Assembly: GCF_011386835.1 (NCBI RefSeq)
Contig: NC_088793.1
Location: 99,680,923-99,744,922 of the forward strand
From: Chrysemys picta bellii
Taxonomy: Eukaryota; Chordata; Testudines; Emydidae
Direction: 5' to 3'
Length of the DNA: 64,000 nt
A program made the position numbers and the translations under genes. The notes beneath the pieces were generated by a model that was not told the origin of the DNA, made no database searches, and saw only the letters and a list, made by a program, of their open reading frames with translations. How positions within the stretch are numbered: position 1 is the stretch's first letter; the number at the start of each line of letters is the position of its first letter. Shown piece by piece: positions 32,801 to 44,800 of this stretch.

Positions 32801-35800
32801 TTCTTTCTTTACCTATTCAAATTTTTCTTTTCCTGTTAGACACAGAAATAAAATCTCATTCATTTAAATAATTAATTCCCCTCCCCATTAATGTATTTAT
32901 ATTCTCTTTGGTAATTCCCCCATACCCAATATATTTTCAACCAGCCCCAGATACATTTTTAAAATGGGTTTTTTTCTACAGATAAATAGAAGATAGTCTA
33001 GTAACAGTAGCCTGGACAATTATGTACTACAAAACTCAGACAACTAATACATAGACAGTTTATACTGACATTTCAGAATGTCTTCCTCTGTGTGCTGTTT
33101 CAGATTTTCTCGCAGCATCACATTAATTGGATTATTTCTCACCGAGTACAAAGTCAATATGTTTTCTGAATAAATCTCCAAAATCTCAACTGTTTTCTTA
33201 TAAATATCCATGTGTGTAAGGAGCTGGAACTCCCTAAAAAGCTGAAGGAAGAGGAAAATTTTATTTCAGTATTCAAAATAAATGAATTAACTCTGGGGTG
33301 CATACATTGAAGACAGTTAATAGACTAGCCTACAATTTTTTTTCCGGAGGAGAAATATTTCATGTTGTGTTAAAAGTATATAAAATAGCCACACAATATT
33401 ATAGTGTATGGTATGCATAAAGTACTAAGAATATTTTGAAGTAGTGCCAGGGCAGGAACACACATTTACTAGTGGGCTATTGGAGAAATTGAATATTAAT
33501 GGATGCTTTACTAAAAACATGCAGTAGAGCACTTCCACAGGTGCCATCTTGCCCATATCTAGATCATAACATGCAATACTGTTTTGGAAGACACTCATAG
33601 CATTACCTCATAAGGACATCTTAAGAAAGGAAAAAGTCGGAGAATCTCTTTCAAAGGTGCCCTGTTACAGATCATCTTTCTTCGCATTTCTAATGTCTTG
33701 TTCATCCTTTTATCAACTTCTTCCCAGTTCCTCTCTGTTTTCATATATTCTTGCTTAAACCAGATAATATGTTCATCCATCTCAGTGTCATGTCCTTCAA
33801 GATAAACAATCTCTTCCTGTCAGCAATACAATGACAGATGGTGAGTCCTCTATAGAATTTACACAGCCCAGAAGTATTTTTGCCTGCTGGAGGACCTAGA
33901 TGATTTGTCATGTAAAAATGGCATGGTTTATTGGGCTTCAATCTTCAGATTAAGTGTGTTCAGTTTACAAATTGAGACATATCATAGAATATCAGGGTTG
34001 GAAGAGACCTCAGGAGGTCATCTAGTCCAACTCCCTGCTCAAAGCAGGACCAATCCCCAACTAAATCATCCCAGCCAGGGCTTTGTCAAGCCTGACCTTA
34101 AAAACCTCGAAAGGAGATTCCACCACCTCCCTAGGTAACCCATTCTTGTGCTTCACCACTTCCTAACTCCTACCCCTGCAAACTCCACCTGGATTCTGAA
34201 AATCAGACTCGATTCTCCTTCTTGTTTCTTGAGCTCAAATTACTCCCCCAGTGATCTTTCCACAATCACACTGCCTTTTTAGTGGGTGTGTAGCTCATTG
34301 GAAATTAGTAAACAATTTGACTGATGATGCTAGATCACTCCCTTAGTAGTGCATAGCTAATACTGCTCAGGCCCAGCCTCTTAGTAATTAAAAGTAGATA
34401 CAACTAAGAATATACATGGTGGGGAGAGGGAGGGAATCCTTCAGACTCTTAGAACAATTACTCTTATTCACCTGAGAGGGCCCATTGATATCAGTAGAAC
34501 TACTCACACAAATAAATGTTTGCAGAACTGCTCTTTAGTTGAATGAAGTAGTGTCATTTTACTAAAGACATTTTTCAAGAACCACCAAACTTAAGTTTTT
34601 CATGGGTTTCTCACCTTATCTACTTTATAACTTTAAACTAGAAATGAGAGGAGAGCCACAATTCTGATGGCAACCACAATTTAAGTAATTTACTTGTTGG
34701 TGTTCTGGAGAAGTTGTTAGTTATGTCTACAACTACAGAATAAACAGTTTTCCTAAAAATTATCAGGCCATCCCTACTGAGTTATAAAACCTATAATTAG
34801 TAGGAGCAGTTGCCATCAGAAGCAATAAACGCAGCAGCCTGGAACTACTTAGCTTTCACTGGAGGAAACCAGTGAAATGTCTGTTGAAATGAGCCTGGGA
34901 TGAATATAAAAGAGCCATTGGTCAAAACTACCACTCAAACTGCATTTACACTAGTATTTTCCAGTAGGTCTCCCACAGGTGCAGCTTAATGATGGGAACA
35001 CAGTGATGAAAAGATGTTTAGAAAGGGGTCAGGCATCACTACCACCATGTCATCTAGATGATGTAATGAGAAAACAATCGGGTCAGCCTATACAATCAAT
35101 CCCACTGGTGGAAAATTTCCCCCAAAACACTAGTATAGTCAAGGCTTTAGGAGCTGGCCAATACTCATATAAGCTTACACCCATATATATATATATAACG
35201 CGATCTGATATAACACGAATTCGGATATAACGCGGTAAAGCAGTGCTCGGGGGGTGCGCACTCCGGTGGATCAAAGCAAGTTCGATATAACGCGGTAAGA
35301 TTTTTTGGCTCCCGAGGACAGCGTTATATTGAGGTAGAGGTGTATATGCATTATCTGCCAACAATCACTTTCATTCATATAGCACTAGTCATCCTAATAG
35401 ACACCAGAGTGCTTCACAGATCTGTCTGTATGTGCAACATGGAGAGTTATATTCTGTATCCCAGGCAAAATATCTTTGTAAACCTATCATGTTAAGGTGG
35501 AAAGAATCTATAATTTACTCAAGGAAGGAGCCCTCAAGACAAAAATAATTAGCTTGGAAATTTACAGCTCAAGTTCCACTTTATAAATACCTCTCTCCAA
35601 AGGTATAGAACTGCACAATTATCATTAAAACAACCTTAAACTCTGCATCATCAGCTTGGCAATAGAAACTGAGATGTAATGTGAGTTTCAAACACCATAT
35701 GTTATTTTATTAGTGGCTCACTGAATTTTGAGATGTTGACATACAACATGGTGGGGTTTTAATTCCCTTAAGCCGCGCCTTCCCCTTTCTTCAGTCCCAT

Positions 35801-38800
35801 CCCACCTTCCTCATCAAACTGGTAGTAGGGCTGAATGCAATAGCAATTGCCAAGGGCTCAACTTTTCTGTAACACTGTAGTTGCAAAGAACAAACAGCTC
35901 CTGCCCAAGGCAGCAGGTTCTCTTTTGAAGCCCATCTACCCATCACAAGAGGGGTAGGCATTGGGAAACAGGGGGAAGAACATGAACAGAGAAGGAGAAA
36001 TGAAGGGAGGCGTAAGGGAATTGAAAATAAAGCTTGAATAAAGTTTGTGATACAGCTGCAGTTTATTGAATTGGCTGCTGCAGGTGGACAACAAAACCAG
36101 CTTTGTTATCCTCAGTAACCAGAAGTTTGCAAGCACAGCGACATCTGCAGTTGTGTCAAATAAGCACACTGCTGCTGGAACTATATTTTAGCATGTTCAG
36201 AATGGTAATGCATATTTAAAATACTTAGGAGCATTTTGCCCTGTAATCTGTTTCTAATCACAAAATTGCAGTCCAGCTGAAGGGGGCGTTTGTCAGCCAT
36301 TATATACACATGTGGGTGTGTTAAGCACTTTCAACCCACTCCTCACTCTTCAGCATGGCTGCAGCACAAAGGCCAGTGGTTAAAAAAAACAACACAAGTG
36401 AGGATATGTGAATGAACATCTTCAACTCCAAACGGCACTGTTGCCATTGATGTGTCTTTTGGGTGTGTTTGCAAAATTTCAGGAGTTTGTTCAATCATCT
36501 GAACTGTGCTGCAATTGCTCATTCCTGGAGAGGCAAATACTCCCAACAATCCCATCCCACAGGACGCAGAATGGACTCAGTGTGGCATGATGTGGCCATA
36601 GACAAGCTTGGAAACAAGTACTAGGACTAGGTTGTGATCTTCCCTCCATTTTAATCTTCACTCACAACTATCAAAGCAAGCACAGCCAAACCCCTAACTG
36701 CATGGATCCTGCTACACAGATGGCTATGCATTCACGAGAGTCTTTTTAGTTACTGACTCTGTTAGCTGAACTAAACTCGCACAACACATATTAGCAGAAA
36801 CACTGAAATGGCACAAAAATAATTGCGGAAACCCCTGACCTACTGGAAAACGTGACAGAGGGCAAAATCACGCTCACTCTATTCATGCTAGTCATCCCAC
36901 TGAAGTTGGTGAGATTGCTTACCTGAGTAAAGCAAGGAAGACTCAGCCCTGCGGCATTTTTTCTTTAAAGATGGTCTACGTAAAGATGGGAATGTGAAAT
37001 AATTAAGAAGCAGCTGCAGTGTCGGACTGATATTGCCACAGGAGTGTTCTGTTGCTCTTTTTAGGCTATTCTGAATTTTAAACTCTATCTCTAGCTTAGG
37101 CAAAAAGTATTATATAGCTGCACACACCAACCCAAAGCCCTCAACTTACCTAGAAAAAGCAGAACACTCCTGTTTCCCTATGTCTCAGGCTGCATCCCTG
37201 GTCTTCCTATCCTGATAGGCAACAAGGAACTGCATTTCTGGCTGGCATTATTAAAATGGCAGCCTCCAGATATTACCTGTTACCCACTTAATAGCTGTGG
37301 AGTTTTAGCAAATGTTTTCAGGTATGAGCATCTTGATGAGAGGTACTATTAGGTAATATCTGTAGCCCTTTGAGGGTGGAAAATGCTACAGCAAGAAAAT
37401 ACCTAATTCATAACAAGCTTTGGGCTGGTATTCAGGCCCTTAACTGTGACAGGGCTGTGAGAATCCTTCCTCCCTATGCATTGCCAGTAATACTGACTTG
37501 TCAAAGCACTACATTTCCTTCCTTTTGTGGGTTTAAATCAAGAATGCTATTGAAATATAGATTATTAGTCAATAATGAAGTGATCTATCCTACCATCACT
37601 GCATGCTTGTAATTCCAATTGTTATTTAATTGGGAGCAACACATGTCAACAGCAGAGAAGATCCTTGCGATTTCACTGCTATATTAGTTTTATGAAATGA
37701 TCGTTGTTAGCAGAGAATCATAGCAGGAGTGCAGTATATTTAACTACAATGTGCTTGTGGATGAATAGTTACTTTCATAGCCAAGCTGGCTGAAAGTACA
37801 AAGGAAAAAATGGCTGTTTGATTTATGCTTATTAGGTATTTTTAAGCAGAGTTTTATTCATACCAAATTTGAGATTTTTGATAGAATGGGAAAACCTGGC
37901 ATTGGTTCAAGGCTATATGAATAATTTCTACCATTAGGAGCTTATTATCTAACGTCAACTTTTTTTGCTTTTATTAAAAAAGGTGTTTAACTCCATGCTT
38001 GTAACAGAATGTTCCATATATAACTGCCTTATTACAGAACTTGTATATTTCATCAGATCATTTTTTTTCTTAAAGATATATTTGTGAAATACAATCTTAC
38101 AAATGAAAAGCAGTCTACGAGCTATTAATCACCACTCAGTCTCATCTAAATGCTTGACTATTCAAGATCCCTTCTTTTTTTTCCAGAGTTACACTTAGAC
38201 ATTTTCTCCCTTTACCTTTTCGTTTGTCACAAGATAATTGTTACAATAAATGAAAAGCCATTTCAACACGGAGGTGAATGTCATTCAGTGGGAGAAGTAA
38301 TGATCCCTATGTATCTGCTTGTACCAGTTTACAGTCCCTGTCTGCAGTGACATTTAAACTTTTTTGAAGAATGGTGCTTACACATAGTCTACTGCAGTCA
38401 AGTCTTTAGCATGGTTTGGCTGGCCAGCATGAACAAGGACAAACTGAGTTCTTCTTCAAGTAGATGCAGCCATGTACTCCACTTAGTTGTAGGTACATCG
38501 GAACCACTGTGTGCACGCACTGGCAAATTTTGCCTACCAGTACCCGTAAAGGGACAGCACTCATGCCTCGTGGCCATAGCCCAACCCCTGGCTATATTAG
38601 GCAGTGCTGCCCACTCCCTGTCAGTTCCTTCTTACCACTCGCGGCTGGAGTTGGAGCTGTGTGAGATTTCTAACCTCCCAACCTCTCTATTTCTTAGTGA
38701 CTTTTCTAGTTGTCTATAGCTAATTAGTACTCTTAGTATAGTGTTAATTACATTTAGTGTTTGTTAGCTTTAGTTTAAGTATTTCCCTGTTGATGCCCTC

Positions 38801-41800
38801 ATCAGGGCTTAAATATTGTCTGTTCTGTGCGGGAGAGATTTGCAAATAGTTCATGAAATGGACTCAGGATCTTCATCTAAAGCAGCACCTGCTTGAACAG
38901 GCTGTGCGGCCTTTTTCAGCACAAGACCTATGATGGATCGGAGTTCACTCTCAAGTTCTGAGAGTGCTGCTGCTTTGCATCCTGGAGTTGGTGCCTCTCC
39001 GAAGAGATGGAGGAGTCGCTCTCCATTGAGTGTGACAAGGAAGGGGTCACATAAGACTAATCACAGCCGCTCCAGATCATGTGGGGACTTGACTACTTCC
39101 TCCAGAAGGAGTGCAGATCAGCATGAGTGAGTGCTGACCCAGGGGATGGAGCAGATCTCATCAACCGTTCCCCGGAACCACGCAGAGAGGTCAGAGACCC
39201 TATACCATTGACTCTGATTCTGGCCCAGGGTTGTCCATTGAGTTTAGTACCGACAAGGGAAACGCCAGCAATCGCTGTTTCCACACTGGTGGCATATCAG
39301 GCAGGAACAGACCTCCTCTGCCTTTCTGTCCCAACCTCTCCCAGGGTCCAAGACTTTGCCAGGGCTTTATAGCCCCGTTGGCTGGTAGAGCCACTGAACT
39401 TGTGAGTCTTTCAGCACCAACAGTCAGTGGAAATGGGGTGGGGCTGGGCTCAGCACAAGTCACCTTATCAATAGGAACAGCTTTGGCACCCCTGCTGTCT
39501 GTGGCGCTAATGTCACCATGGTGGCACTCACTACCCTCCACTTTGGCACCGTTAAGTTACCTCTGTACCGCTGCCGACTTCAGGGTTGACACCACTTCCA
39601 GCACTGGAACCAACAGAAGCATACCTGGTGCCAGCTGTACGATCTCCACCGTGAGCGCCTGTTCTCTCTTCATTTTGAGCTATGGATGAGTAAGACTGGC
39701 TCCTTGCACCTTCAGGACTGGTTCCACCTTTGTCCCCTGAAGCCCGGGACTCCTTGGTGTCCACATTGGGATCTTCCTCCTTCAGTTGTCCATCACCTGA
39801 CCCACGTGGAGAAGAATCCAGGCACAGTTAACTGCTTTGTCTTCATCGCCAGATGATTCTGTGGTATCTGGCTCTTCCTCTTCTTCATTACCAGAGGATT
39901 CCAAGGCATACCAGGACCTTTTGCAGTGCCTGGCTGCTTCCCTGGGTATTCAAGCAGAGTTCCTGCAGGAGAATACCCATAAGTTTGTGGATATCCTGCA
40001 GCCATCTGTCCCTGGGAGAGTCACCCTCCCTATTAACAATGTGCTCCTTGAGCCCCTTGGAGCATGCCGGCTTCGGTACCGCCTACCACGAAGTGCATGG
40101 AGAAACGCTACTTTGTACCAGTGCAGGGATTTGAGGGTTTTTACTCAGATCTGACCCTGAACTGCCTGGTCGTAGCCCTGGGGAATGATAAAGCCCTGCA
40201 GGGCAGATTTAAGTCCACTCCCAGATCTAAACGGATGCATTTGATGTGTATGAATACCTAATAAGCATAAATCAGACAGCTATTTTTTTCCTTTGTACTT
40301 TCAGCCAGCTTGGCTATGAAAGTAACTATTCATCCACAAGCATATTGCATTCCTGCTATGATTCTCTGCTAACAATGATCATTGTCATAAAACTAATATA
40401 GCAGTGAAATCGCAAGGGTCTGCTCTGCTGTTGACATATGTGCTGCTCCCAATTAAATGACAATTGGAATTACAAGCATGCAGTGATGGCAGGTTAGAGC
40501 ACTTCATTATCGACTAATAACCTATATTTCAATAGCATTCTTGATTTAAACCCACAAAAGGAAGGAAATGTAGTGCTTTGACCTCCTCTTCCTTGCAGAT
40601 GCGCACTGGTAACTAGCAGGCATTTCCTATCCAAGCATGATTTTGTGAACTGGACAGCTATGTCTAAGTTTGCTGACCAGCTGCCTGAAGCCTCAAGGGA
40701 GGCATTTGGGGCATTTAATACCAAAGGCTGCTTGGTGGGTAAGACTTCTTTGCAGTCTGCACTAGATGTTGCGGATACTTTGGCCAGAGTGATGGCCTCG
40801 GTGGGGACCAATGAAAAGGGCATCCTGGCTGCAGAATTCAGGCATTGATCCCAATGTACAACAGGCCATAGAGGATTTGCCCTTCGATGGCAGAATTCTT
40901 TTTGTCAGACAAGACAGACGAGACTCTGCACTCCTCCAAGGACTCTAGAGCTACCCTATGGTCCTAGAGGGTGTATATGCTGGCAGTGCAGAGGTGACCC
41001 TAGAGTGGTCAACAGCAGCAGCCTCTGCAGCTCACATTTGGGAAGACTTTCCCTCCCACAAGACAGAAGAACTACCCAAGAAAGGAGCATAGGTTCCAGA
41101 GGAGGACACATTCTGGTCCAGGTTTTGACCAGTTAACATGCCTTCCCACAGTGCCCCCCAAGCACCCATTTTGACTCCTTGGTCCAGAGCAGTGTTCCAG
41201 TCATTGCTCCCTTCTCCCCATCCCCTCTCTTTGGGGACAGGCTGGCCTGCTTTTACAATGCTTGGGGCTCAATCACCACAGAAAGCTCGGTCTTAAGCTC
41301 CATCAGATCGGGCTATGCCATCCAGTTCCTCTCCATCTCCCCGCTCCCTCCAGGATCCCTCTCATGAGATATTGCTCTTCAAGCAGGTTCACTCTCTACT
41401 GGCTTTGGGGGCAGTGGAGGAGGTTCCACCAGAACACGGGGGGGGGGGGGGTCACAACTTCTATTCCCAGTACTTTCTGGTGCCAAAATCCAAGGGAGGG
41501 GCAAGACCCAGTCTCGACCTTCATGGCTTCAACAAATATATCAGATACATGAGGTGCTGAATGGTCACTCTATCAACTATCCTCCCTGCGTTGTCTCAGA
41601 ATGACTGCTTTGTTGCTCTGGACCTGCAGTACGCTTTCATGTGATGATTTTGCCAAGCCACAGAAAATTCCTTCAGTTCATTGTAGTGGAGTGACACTTC
41701 CAGTGTATGGTGCTTTCCTTCAGTGGTTCATATACTTATCAACAATACCACCACAATGTAGTATATGAACAGGCAAGGGGGAGCACACTCCAGGAGGCAA

Positions 41801-44800
41801 TCTGGTTGTGGCAGTTCTGCATCAAGGAGAGTATCACTCTGACAGCCAACCGCTTGCCCAGGGTCCAGAATCATCTCACAGACCATCTCATCAGGAATTT
41901 TGGGCAAGCCAGAGAGGACTTGGGCTGCAAAGCCGAAGATCTGCAGTGTGGAGTTGGAGAGCGCTGCCTCGACTCTGGGGATCAGCAGGGCTCAACTGCC
42001 CTCTGGGGGGGTCCTGATATCTGGCTTGCCCTCATAGGGAGCCTTTGCCCCTTCCTGTGGCACACCCAGTGCCAGCAGCACTGGTAGAGGCCTCTGCTTT
42101 CTAGGCGCTGGGAGACCCTGGGAAGGCGTCAGCCCTGCCACAAGTCTGGGTCCCATACCACTCCCGGGAGTCGGTGGAGGATTCCTTGGGGGGCTACAGG
42201 CGCCGATTGGGGAGGCACAATACCCCATGGCCTTTCTTGCCTGATGCCAGGGAGCCATGCTTCTTGGCACTCTTTTTGGGCACTGGCGATGGAGATCGGT
42301 GCCGGGCACAGCCCAGTGCTGGGGTGTGCTACGCACCGAGGCTGAGGTACTAGGGGTAGAGTCCGTCCGGGAAGGCTCGGAAGCCAGGCAGAGAGCAGCC
42401 TCCATGACAAGGGCCCTCAGACGGCTGCCATGCTCTTTCTGGGTCCTGGGTCGAACATTATTGCAAATGTAACACTTGTCCTTTACATGTGACTCCCCCA
42501 CGCACTTCAGGCAGCTGCTGTGGAGGTCACTTACAGGCATACGCCTGTTGCAGTCCGAGCAAGGCTTAAATCCCGGAGATAGGCGCATGCCTTGCATGGG
42601 GCAAAGTCCCCAATGGGACTCTAACTTCTAAATACACTTACCAACTACTTAACACTAACTACTATAAACAAACTACTTACAAAACCCTAAGGCTAGACCT
42701 AGTCCTTGCTAGGCAAGGAAAAGATGCTTCGACTAACCACCACAGGCGGTAAGAAGGAACTGAGAGGGACTAGGACCAGCGGCGCCTAATACACAAGTGC
42801 ATGAGTGCGGCACTCAAGAGGGCACCATAGCCAACCCTACAGATACCACTAAGGCAAAAATCTCCAACGGCCGCGCACGTGGGCATGTACACACTAGGAA
42901 TGGAATGGACATGAGCAAGCACTTGAAGAATATTAGTTTCTGTAAAGACATGAGACAAGGATGTGTATTCTGCTATTTTAATTTATGACATGGTGCCCAG
43001 TGCCTTGGATGGGTGCCTTTCTGTGTGTTCTTATAAATAAATATACACAAAGCTCTTGCCAAAAAGGATGCTAATAAACATCTTGTTAAAGTGTGCATTT
43101 GTAATGTCTAAATCATAGAGTCTCAGGGAGCTAAGCCAGATCCATTTATTAATATATAGAAACCAAATAAAAGCTAAAATAAATTATGATTTCTTAATTT
43201 TGCTATCATGATTTCTCAACCTTAAAGGCTGCACTAATGTTAGTTTTTGCATTTAAAATTTCTCTGGCATGTAAGAAAAAGAAGAAATGAGATAATTAAA
43301 ATGAGGGCTGCCCTGACGGAGACCTACACCTCCGATTGCCCTCATTCCAAATGGAGGAGGGCATCACACAACAGCAGAAATTTGCCAGTAGCAAACGTTC
43401 ATAACATTAAGGCTACTGAACAAATTCTCCTTCATGTTAGAGTTCTTTTCCCTTCCTCATAAACTCTAAAACAGAGGCTAAATAATGGCTTTGAGCGTTG
43501 TGTTAGAGCGAGCAACCATGCACTTGGGCAATAGAGGGAGAAAGCAGTGTGACTGTGAAAGCCATTGGAGTACAGGGAGCAGTGGCTCTTTCTCCTCTTG
43601 TAGGAAAGGTGTAGTATGCACTCCACCATATTCCCCTGCTGGCATTGCAGGTCTGAGGCTATGACCCTAACCAGAGAGAGCCCTTCTGGGCCCACTAGTA
43701 CTATTAGAAGAGCTACATTTGCACTTTCCAAGCACAAGCAGACAAATTAAGGTTCCCTTTTGCATGAACGCAGGGAAAGGGCAACCTGCACCTTCTCCGC
43801 TAGGTATAGTGCCCAAGACTAACCATAGAAAACAACAGTTTTTTATATTAGCCTCTTGTTTTTTGCAAGTACAAAAACTTTCAACTGGAACATGCAGAAG
43901 TAGGGATGTGTTTATACCTGCAAGCAAAGCTCCAAAAAGGGAATGAACAGATTTTAGGATATACCAAAACCAAGATGTATTTTTGGATTAAAAATTTCAG
44001 TAATCCACAAACCCCAGTTTACAATTTACATAGAAGTTGTTTAAAAGAAATCCCCATCTTTCTCCTCCAATGAAACACCTACACTTCATAAACAGATACA
44101 AGGAGGGAAATATATAGATCAAGCTGGAGGCCAAACATTTGATTGTGTGTCTTTTTCAAAACACTGATATAACTTGGTGGTTTAAAGTTTAACTGTATTT
44201 TTTTCAATAGCAGCATTGATATAAGTGGCATTAGAGTTGGCAAAGCATAATAGAACACTTAACGCATTAATGACAGTGGATACATCAATATTAACACACT
44301 TTATGTCACTTACCTGACAGTAATGACTTCATCTATAAATAGAGAATTCAGTTCAGAAAGATGCAGCACCTGCATATGTACATTCATAAGCACCCTATGT
44401 ATTAGTACACAGACTACTTATAACATACCATGGATGGACTATCGTGTGAAGATCTAAGGGCACCAATTATCTGTCAAATGTACATGTACGCTTATTAACA
44501 CAGAGGGCTCAACTGTGGCTGGACCTGGTGACTGAAAAATTGTAGTCCCCGTTGTGCTACACTTTGTGCAGTCACTTATATCCAGTCCAAAATGCATGCA
44601 AAATGGGTGACATGCACTAACAGAGTGGGAGTTTTTTTATATACCATGGGTGGCCAAACTTACTGACTGTCCAAGCCGCACATGACAATCTTCAGAAGTT
44701 TGAGAGCCAGGGCGTGCCCGCTGGGGCTCAGGGCTTCAGCCCTGCGGGGAAGGGGGTCTTGGGGCTTCAGCCTTGTGGGACGCAACTGCTGGGGCTTCAG

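Larger units (their letters stand above)
38450..41950 (+). mobile_element. DIRS retrotransposon, plus-strand copy (broken)
   Basis: Order: terminal/leader sequence from TTCTTCTTCAAGTAGATGCA (38450), gag (about 38870-40950, interrupted at 40253-40582 by an unnamed repeat), reverse transcriptase (about 41340-41750), RNase H (about 41755-41910). No tyrosine recombinase is present before it meets a second DIRS in the opposite orientation. Many stops and frameshifts; inactive. Confidence 0.82.

Noticed and set aside
33130..33136. Internal gtgaga donor in the SAMD3 exon at 33070-33241
   Set aside because: Good consensus, but using it would remove conserved sequence and break the phase with the next exon.
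39231..39689. 152-codon plus frame
   Set aside because: Lies in the DIRS gag region but not in the gag frame; no recognisable motif.
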